Under the pieces are notes generated by a model. It saw only the letters and a list, made by a program, of their open reading frames with translations, was not told the origin of the DNA and ran no database searches. This document shows positions 58,180-64,000 of a DNA stretch of 64,000 bases, one piece after another; the first letter of the stretch is position 1, and each line of letters begins with the position of its first letter. Origin of the DNA: Kordia zhangzhouensis. Lineage in GTDB: Bacteria > Bacteroidota > Bacteroidia > Flavobacteriales > Flavobacteriaceae. Position numbers and translations under genes: made by a program. Where the stretch lies: contig NZ_LBMH01000001.1 of assembly GCF_001005305.1 (NCBI RefSeq), forward strand, positions 248,001 through 312,000, read 5' to 3'.

Positions 58180-59019
58180 ATGAGTACAAATATTTTAGTT
58201 ATTGGAGGAACCGGTAAAACGGGGCGTAGAGTAGTTAAACAATTACAAAACCAAGGAATTGAGCCTAAAATTGGTTCAAGAAATGCAACACCTAGCTTTG
58301 ATTGGAATCAAAAAGATACATGGGTAGCCGCTTTGCACGGTATTGAAAATATTTACATAACATATTATCCTGATTTGGCAGTTCCAGGGGCTAAAGAAGC
58401 TATTGAAAGCCTTGTCTACTTAGCGAAAGAACTTGGAGTTAAGAAAATCGTATTGCTCTCAGGAAAAGGAGAAACAGAAGCTGAAGCATGTGAAAAAATT
58501 GTCATGAATTCTGGAGTAAACTACACAATTGTTAGAGCCTCTTGGTTCAATCAAAATTGGAGTGAAAGTTTCTTTTTGGATGCGGTTCTTTCTGGAGAAG
58601 TTGCTTTGCCAATGTCAAATATACCAATCCCTTTTGTTGATGCTGATGATATTGCAGAAGTGGCCGCTACAGTATTACTTGATGATTCTTATAACGGGAA
58701 AATTATAGAAGTAACAGGTCCTGAATTGATTACTTTTAAAGAAATTATCTCTATTATAGAAAAGGCAACTCATAGAACTTTACATTTTCACGAAATTACA
58801 TTACAACAATATATAGATGGTATGACGCAACAGCAAATTCCTGCTGAAGTAGTCTGGCTGATTGAGTATTTATTCAGTCATGTATTGACCAATCCTAAAA
58901 ATCAACAAATATCCCATGATATTGAGTTAATTTTGAACAGAAAAGCCAAAACATTTGCAGCTTATGTCAAAGAAACAGCAAAAACTGGAGTTTGGGACGA
59001 AATAACTGTGAGTAAATAA
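58180..59019 (+). CDS. NmrA-like NAD(P)-binding protein
   Basis: 279 residues, atypical short-chain dehydrogenase. GGTGKTGRR (9-17) is the Rossmann loop, ASWFNQNW near 124 and FVDADDIAEVAA near 155 are typical of the NmrA/quinone-reductase-like group. Could reduce a quinone or sense NADP. Part of the AraC-linked run. Confidence 0.88.
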   Translation: MSTNILVIGGTGKTGRRVVKQLQNQGIEPKIGSRNATPSFDWNQKDTWVAALHGIENIYITYYPDLAVPGAKEAIESLVYLAKELGVKKIVLLSGKGETEAEACEKIVMNSGVNYTIVRASWFNQNWSESFFLDAVLSGEVALPMSNIPIPFVDADDIAEVAATVLLDDSYNGKIIEVTGPELITFKEIISIIEKATHRTLHFHEITLQQYIDGMTQQQIPAEVVWLIEYLFSHVLTNPKNQQISHDIELILNRKAKTFAAYVKETAKTGVWDEITVSK

Positions 59020-59026
59020 ATATAAA

Positions 59027-59479
59027 ATGTCATATCACATAGGTAAAATTAAGAAATCTGAATATCCAGAAGTAGTCCATGTATGGGAAGCCTCTGTAAG
59101 AGCAACACATCATTTCTTAAAAGAAGAAGACATCCGTTATTTTAAACCGTTGATTTTGAATACGTATCTAGATGCTGTTGAATTGCGATGTATTCGAAAC
59201 ACTGACTGTAGAATAATAGGCTTCCTTGGTACTGCTGATGAAAATTTAGAAATGCTATTCGTTCATCCAGACTATAGAGGAAAACGAGTGGGAAAAGCAT
59301 TAGTAGATTATGCAATTGCAACGCTACACGTTACCAAAGTTGATGTGAATGAGCAAAATGTACAAGCAGTAGGATTTTACAAATACTGCGGATTCAAAAT
59401 TGTGAGTCGTTCGGAGTTTGATGCAACAGGAAAACCCTATCCCATTGTACACATGGAATTAAACGTCCATAGCAATTAA
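59027..59479 (+). CDS. GNAT N-acetyltransferase
   Basis: 150 residues. VHVWEASVRATHHFL at the start and HPDYRGKRVGKALV for acetyl-CoA. Close to the YjaB-like group by its N-terminal block. 7 nt after the NmrA-like gene; end of the run. Confidence 0.87.
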   Translation: MSYHIGKIKKSEYPEVVHVWEASVRATHHFLKEEDIRYFKPLILNTYLDAVELRCIRNTDCRIIGFLGTADENLEMLFVHPDYRGKRVGKALVDYAIATLHVTKVDVNEQNVQAVGFYKYCGFKIVSRSEFDATGKPYPIVHMELNVHSN

Positions 59480-59570
59480 ATATATTACACCCTTTTTTCA
59501 AACACTTCATATTCGATTTGGTGGAAATATAGACGTATTTCACCTCAAATAATTTTCCTATCTTCCACAT

Positions 59571-60149
59571 ATGAAACCTACCAAAACTTATTTAAAAGGA
59601 AGATCGGTATTTATTGTGTCGCTTATGGTAATTGGAGTTACTGCGATTACTGTATATCTGACAGGTAGTGAGTACAATCGAAGTATAACTGGAAACTTTT
59701 TTATTTCATTAGGAATTATTTCGGTCATATTATTCTCCTTTTTAACATACGGATTGTATAAGGGTATTGAAATTGAAGACAATTTTCCTAAACTTAAAGG
59801 CTTTTCTTTTAAAAGCAGAATCAGCAGTCATTTATCCTTAAATGATTTACCAGAAGTTCAGATAGGTGATGGTATTGGCGGACTCATCGTTTCTGTGGTA
59901 TTGTGGATATTAATTTCTATTGCTTTCATAATACTACTCTTAGTGTTAGAAACCATACTTTGGTTTTCATTAGCTATTATTTTAGCTATGCTCTATTGGG
60001 TATTTTTTCGTGCGATGCGATTGGTTTTTTCCAAAGCTTATGTAACCGAAAATGATTTGGGAATGGCTGCCATTTATGCATTCTCTTATACGTTTATGTA
60101 TATAGCCTGGATATTTGGTGTTGTTTATATTACCACACTCGTTAAATAA
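59571..60149 (+). CDS. Multi-TM protein of unknown function
   Basis: 192 residues, about four or five helices: ~13-32, 42-60, 106-128, 129-150 and 165-190. A soluble stretch between (~65-100, SLNDLPEVQIGDGIGG). No domain recognised. Confidence 0.7.
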   Translation: MKPTKTYLKGRSVFIVSLMVIGVTAITVYLTGSEYNRSITGNFFISLGIISVILFSFLTYGLYKGIEIEDNFPKLKGFSFKSRISSHLSLNDLPEVQIGDGIGGLIVSVVLWILISIAFIILLLVLETILWFSLAIILAMLYWVFFRAMRLVFSKAYVTENDLGMAAIYAFSYTFMYIAWIFGVVYITTLVK

Positions 60150-60251
60150 AAAATACAAAAAGAAGTGTTTTTCAAATTAGGGGTAATTACTCAATTTTCT
60201 TACTATTTTTATAGCTAATTTCACATAATTTTTAATTCAAACCTACTTATT

Positions 60252-61301
60252 ATGTGTACAAGAGTATTTAACAACCGAAACCAATCCTATCTAACAACTG
60301 CAAGAAATATGGATTGGAAAACCCAACTCCCAACAAGCCTTTATGTTTTTAAAAGTGGTGTTATTAATTACGCCCTAGACGGAACAGAATCTAAAGAATA
60401 TAACAACTGGTATTGGACTGCAAAGTATAGCAGTATAGTAGCAATGGTAGGAAATGATGAGCTTGGTTACGGAGCATCTGATGGAATTAACTCCGAAGGA
60501 CTCGTAGCAAATATGCTATATGACAAAAATGCTGATTACCAACTAAATGAACCCAAAAACTATAAACATTTAAATGTGCTTCGTTGGGCACAATACGTAC
60601 TTGACAATTTTAAAACTGCAAAAGAGGTACGAGATGCATTTATAAAAAGTGATATTGAATTGGTGGAAATCAATGTACCTGGAAGTGATTCGCCAGCAGC
60701 TTTGCATCTTTCTGCATCTGACCGACATGGAGATAATACCATAATAGAAGTGTATGAAGGAAGCTATCATATTCATTACAATAAAAAATATAATGTAATG
60801 ACCAACGAACCCAATTTTGATACCCAACTCAAACTCAACGATTATTGGTTGTGGCAATGGAGTGAAGAAAATGATTTTCCAAGTCATACCATTCCTGGTG
60901 GTCCTTTTGCTGCAGATCGCTTTGAAAGAGCCACCTATTACTATCATCATTTGGAGGCTCCAAACAGTCAACAAGAATCATTAGCACAAGCTAAATCAGT
61001 AGTAGCTAACGCATCTGTTCCTCTTGGAATGAAAGGCTTTGTGGGTCATCCAAACATAGCTCCTACTATTTGGACAGTAGTATCAGATCATTTGCAATTG
61101 AAATATTATTTCTGCAATGCCAGAACTCCAAATATTGTATGGATAGATATGAATGAAAAGCTTCCTAAAGCAAAAATATCCAAAGTAGATGTTGTAGTAG
61201 AAAGTAATGGTACTTTTACGAGTTTGAATTTTGTAGGGTGTATTAATAACCATTTGCAGCCAACAGAAAATCCGTTTGTGATAAAAACGGCAACTGTATA
61301 A
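60252..61301 (+). CDS. Linear amide C-N hydrolase (choloylglycine hydrolase family, C59)
   Basis: 349 residues, Ntn hydrolase. After removal of Met1 the Cys2 becomes the nucleophile (MCTRVF); R18 and D21 (TARNMDW) match bile-salt hydrolase numbering, and AADRFERA carries the late Arg. No signal peptide. Substrate may be an acyl-homoserine lactone, a penicillin-like amide or another N-acyl amide; bile salts are unlikely in a marine or soil organism. Confidence 0.88.
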   Translation: MCTRVFNNRNQSYLTTARNMDWKTQLPTSLYVFKSGVINYALDGTESKEYNNWYWTAKYSSIVAMVGNDELGYGASDGINSEGLVANMLYDKNADYQLNEPKNYKHLNVLRWAQYVLDNFKTAKEVRDAFIKSDIELVEINVPGSDSPAALHLSASDRHGDNTIIEVYEGSYHIHYNKKYNVMTNEPNFDTQLKLNDYWLWQWSEENDFPSHTIPGGPFAADRFERATYYYHHLEAPNSQQESLAQAKSVVANASVPLGMKGFVGHPNIAPTIWTVVSDHLQLKYYFCNARTPNIVWIDMNEKLPKAKISKVDVVVESNGTFTSLNFVGCINNHLQPTENPFVIKTATV

Positions 61302-61318
61302 ATTCATCAAAATACTCT

Positions 61319-61344
61319 AAAAACCGCTTTTGAAGCGGTTTTTT
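61319..61344 (+). terminator. Terminator after the amide hydrolase
   Basis: AAAACCGCTT-ttg-AAGCGGTTTT with T8. Confidence 0.88.
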
Positions 61345-61375
61345 TTCTTTATTTAGCATGTAAACAATTACTTTT

Positions 61376-61807
61376 ATGCAATCACGAGTAACTATTATTG
61401 GTTTAGGTGTCGCCGATTTGCCTGCGGCTACTGCTTTTTATAAAGAAAAGTTTGGTTGGCAACTGACAAAAGCTAGCAACCAGCATATTTCTTTTTTTCA
61501 ACTAAATGGAATACTGCTTTCACTTTATCCTAAGGACAAACTTGCAGAAGACGCTACTGTTTCCTCTATAGGTTCTGGTTTTAAAGGTTTTACACTAGCA
61601 TACAACACCCGAAGTAAAGAAGAGGTAGATGAAATTTTTGATATTATGAAGCAAAAGGGTGTAAAGATTGTGAAAAATCCTGAAGCTGTTTTTTGGGGTG
61701 GTTATAGCGGTTATATTGCAGATTTAGATGATAATTTATGGGAAATTGCATATAATCCCTATTTAGAATTGGATGCTGAAGGCAATACTATTAAGGAAGG
61801 TTCATAA
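61376..61807 (+). CDS. VOC (glyoxalase-like) family protein
   Basis: 143 residues, two beta-alpha-beta-beta-beta units. ITIIGLGVADLPAATAFY-type start (here VTIIGLGVADLPAATAFY), FWGGYSGYIADLDDNLWEIAYNP end. Metal ligands are only partly visible, so binding protein or dioxygenase/lyase are both open. Confidence 0.87.
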   Translation: MQSRVTIIGLGVADLPAATAFYKEKFGWQLTKASNQHISFFQLNGILLSLYPKDKLAEDATVSSIGSGFKGFTLAYNTRSKEEVDEIFDIMKQKGVKIVKNPEAVFWGGYSGYIADLDDNLWEIAYNPYLELDAEGNTIKEGS

Positions 61808-61820
61808 CCCAATCTAACTT

Positions 61821-61904
61821 AAGTATACTGGATTCAAAACACAACCTGCATTTGCAAAACTTTTAGGACTTACTGGAAATCCTTACGAAGCCTTGTTGCT
61901 CTAA
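61821..61904 (+). pseudogene. Possible 3' remnant of a lost gene
   Basis: In the frame from 61821 to the TAA at 61902 the DNA reads as 27 plausible residues (…FKTQPAFAKLLGLTGNPYEALLL) with no start codon and an in-frame stop just upstream (61815-61817). It looks like the C-terminus of a protein whose front has been deleted. Family not recognised. Confidence 0.3.
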
Positions 61905-61932
61905 AAAATACACTTTACTAATTATTAGTATC

Positions 61933-62622
61933 TTATAAGTCTAATAATAAAGTAGGATTCGGACAGTTTTCTTTATAAAAATGTACATCTTTATGTGCAC
62001 AAACTCCTGGATAATCTCCTGAGAAGCCTTGCATATTTTTAATAATCTGAAAATGCAAATGTGGCGGATAGTCACCATTGACGCTGGCATCGCCTAATGT
62101 GGCTATTTGTGCTCCTTGACGGAAAAATTGTCCGACACTTAGGTCTTGAATAGATCTCATACTTAGATGTCCGTACAATGTATAGAATTCTATATTGTGA
62201 ATATGATGTTTCAGAATGATTGTCGGGCCATAATCGCCAAAGTTTGTATTGTTCTGAAAACTGTGCACTTCACCATCTAGAGGTGTGTAAACGGGCGTTT
62301 CGGCAGCAATCCACAAGTCCAGACCTAAGTGAATGTTCCGTTCGGTTTCGGTCTTTTGCTGATTAAAGTACTCGCTTCTATTATAAATTCCACGTTTTTC
62401 CAGATATCCTCCATAAGCTACTTGTGCACGGTTTTTTGCTATGAAGCTATCTATATAATCGCCTAATTTTTCCGAAGAAGATACATCTACATATTCTAAG
62501 GCTGCATTAGTCACAGAAAGATCTAACGAAACATACTTAGTTTTTAGAATCTGAGGATTCAACACATAACAAGATTGTTTTCCTAAGTTTGATATAAATT
62601 GTTCAAAAAAAGTCAAAACCAT
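61933..62622 (-). CDS. M23 (LytM) metallopeptidase
   Basis: 229 residues. Zinc site complete: H98 and D102 (HLGLD), H152 (YGHLS), H188/H190 (PPHLHFQ). No signal peptide or TM segment is visible, so secretion is uncertain. Peptidoglycan endopeptidase by family. 33 nt downstream of ppk1 on the same strand. Confidence 0.9.
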   Translation of the reverse strand: MVLTFFEQFISNLGKQSCYVLNPQILKTKYVSLDLSVTNAALEYVDVSSSEKLGDYIDSFIAKNRAQVAYGGYLEKRGIYNRSEYFNQQKTETERNIHLGLDLWIAAETPVYTPLDGEVHSFQNNTNFGDYGPTIILKHHIHNIEFYTLYGHLSMRSIQDLSVGQFFRQGAQIATLGDASVNGDYPPHLHFQIIKNMQGFSGDYPGVCAHKDVHFYKENCPNPTLLLDL

Positions 62623-62655
62623 AGTTTTTAGTAGCTTAAATACAATAAACAGATA

Positions 62656-64000
62656 TTATGAATTCATCTTTACAATTTCTTCATAAGCTTTTTGTTGGGA
62701 ATGAATTTCGTAATCATCTTCCATTATATATCTATTTTTTTGCTTAGCATCAATTTTTCGCGCTTTTACTGTATCATTCAATTGCCATTGTACATAGGTA
62801 CGTATTTGTCGATGCATCTCAGAATCTAAAATTGGTGTAATAACTTCTATGCGATGATCCAAATTGCGTGTCATCCAATCGGCAGAACCAATATATAATT
62901 TTTCTTTCCCTCCATTGGCAAAAATATATACACGCGCATGTTCTAAATGTTGCCCCAACACACTTTTGACACGAATGTTTGCACTTTGTCCTTTTATTCC
63001 AGGGACTAAACAACAAATCCCTCGAACAACCATGTCAATTTGCACACCAGCATTACTCGCTTCATACAAAGCTTCAATCATACGAGTATCTTGAATACTA
63101 TTCATTTTTAAGATGATATAAGCTTTTTTTCCTTGCTTTGCATTTTTAATCTCAGTATCTACCAATTCTAAAAAAGCGTTACGTGTGGTAAATGGTGAAA
63201 TTAACAGATTTTTAGTTTTAGGAATGATGATTTTTCGTTCTAGTACTTGAAAAACTTGAGCCAATTCTGTTGTTATTTTTTCATTTTTGGTCATCAAACA
63301 AAAGTCAGTATATACTGTTGCGGTTTTCTCGTTGAAATTCCCTGTACCGATATATCCATAGTGTACAGGCTCATTTTCTTCTATTCGCTCTATATATAAC
63401 ACTTTAGAATGCACTTTGATTCCAGGAAAACTATAAATGACTTTTGCTCCATTATTTTCGAGAATTGTGCCCCATTTAATGTTGTTTTGTTCATCAAAGC
63501 GAGCTTTTGCCTCCATAAATACCATCACTTTTTTTCCATTTTTGCTAGCGTCAATCAATGCATTCGTTAAGCGTGATTCTTTAGCAACTCTATACAGTGT
63601 GATTTTTATCTTTGTCACTTTTTCATCGTTGGCAGCTTCTTCGAGTAATTCTACAACATGTTCAAACGATTCGTAGGGAAAATAGAGCAAACGGTCTTTT
63701 TCTGAAATTGCAGAAAAAATACTTTTATAGGTGTTTAATGCCGCATTTCTTACTGGTGCTATTTCTGGTAACACCAATTTCTTCTTTATTGGATTTGGAA
63801 AACCAAAAAAATCTTTAAAGTTGTGATACATACCACCCAACACAACATCTGTATCATTTACATGTAGTTCATCTTTTAACGCATCTAGTAACGCATCAGG
63901 CGCAGTTTTATCAACCAACATTCGTGTAACTTGTCCCGTACTTCGGTTACTTAAAGACGCTTTTATTTTTTCGAGCAAATTACCTGAATATTCATTATCA
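62656..64000 (-). CDS. ppk1: Polyphosphate kinase 1, C-terminal part (cut by window edge)
   Basis: The reading frame stays open to the window edge, so about 447 C-terminal codons are seen (PPK1 is about 690). Makes polyphosphate from ATP. Two PLD-like catalytic domains: FPGIKVHSKVL carries the phospho-histidine, KLYIGSADWMTRNLDHRIEV the second motif. Also FPYESFEHV near the left limit of the core. Confidence 0.95.
   Translation of the reverse strand, partial: DNEYSGNLLEKIKASLSNRSTGQVTRMLVDKTAPDALLDALKDELHVNDTDVVLGGMYHNFKDFFGFPNPIKKKLVLPEIAPVRNAALNTYKSIFSAISEKDRLLYFPYESFEHVVELLEEAANDEKVTKIKITLYRVAKESRLTNALIDASKNGKKVMVFMEAKARFDEQNNIKWGTILENNGAKVIYSFPGIKVHSKVLYIERIEENEPVHYGYIGTGNFNEKTATVYTDFCLMTKNEKITTELAQVFQVLERKIIIPKTKNLLISPFTTRNAFLELVDTEIKNAKQGKKAYIILKMNSIQDTRMIEALYEASNAGVQIDMVVRGICCLVPGIKGQSANIRVKSVLGQHLEHARVYIFANGGKEKLYIGSADWMTRNLDHRIEVITPILDSEMHRQIRTYVQWQLNDTVKARKIDAKQKNRYIMEDDYEIHSQQKAYEEIVKMNS

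Overview
The window is AT-rich chromosomal DNA from a member of the Bacteroidota, almost certainly family Flavobacteriaceae and plausibly Kordia or a close relative. The evidence is a DUF4270 lipoprotein, a CarboxypepD_reg/TonB receptor, a fused SerB-SerA, an OlsF-like acyltransferase, a short AtpC, TAnnTTTG-type -7 promoter elements, and lanthipeptide-type leader peptides of the kind common in this family. No rRNA, tRNA, CRISPR array, insertion sequence or prophage was seen. Most of the window is housekeeping DNA in short operons.

Layout. 1-3829 (-): biotin operon (sanA-like, membrane protein, bioF, DUF2007/zinc-ribbon protein, bioD, partial bioA). 3928-6703 (-): secreted hypothetical and atpDC. 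7047-12421 (+): the accessory block, with an ECF sigma factor, a membrane anti-sigma-like protein and a TPR-CHAT protease in one tight operon. Two small Gly-Gly leader peptides of the class I lanthipeptide type follow, together with two near-identical ECF-style promoters. 12516-19781 (-): TonB receptor, glmS, DUF4270 lipoprotein and a degenerate glycogen-synthase-like protein. 19889-24621 (+): panC, panD, flippase-like protein, esterase-like protein, radA. 24701-30389 (-): aldo/keto reductase, xthA, OlsF-like acyltransferase, aspartokinase, GNAT. 30503-34823 (+): fbp, then a coiled-coil / roadblock-like / small GTPase / hybrid histidine kinase cluster. 34942-43678: terB-like, mfd, thioredoxin-like lipid- or envelope-side protein, a gene-free ~480 bp stretch, ACT protein, YraN, methyltransferase, LD-carboxypeptidase. 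43903-47200: metG, methyltransferase, ferritin. 47317-55526: TPR-like protein, leuACDB, serB-serA fusion. 55585-61807: hemolysin III, AraC regulator with a DUF5367-DUF1772-NmrA-GNAT train, membrane protein, Ntn amidase, VOC protein. 61933-64000 (-): M23 peptidase and partial ppk1.

How the genes work together. The bio, pan, leu and ser genes make the window rich in biosynthesis. The region most likely to hold something undescribed is 7047-12421. There a caspase-like TPR-CHAT protease sits with an ECF sigma factor and its presumed membrane inhibitor, which is the same set of parts used by the Csx29/Csx30/sigma output of type III-E CRISPR, but here without CRISPR. It may control two short ribosomal peptides through duplicated promoters (GTAACA-17 bp-CTATAA). 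The second candidate is the roadblock/GTPase/histidine kinase cluster at 31577-34823, which resembles an MglA/MglB-type polarity switch joined to two-component signalling.
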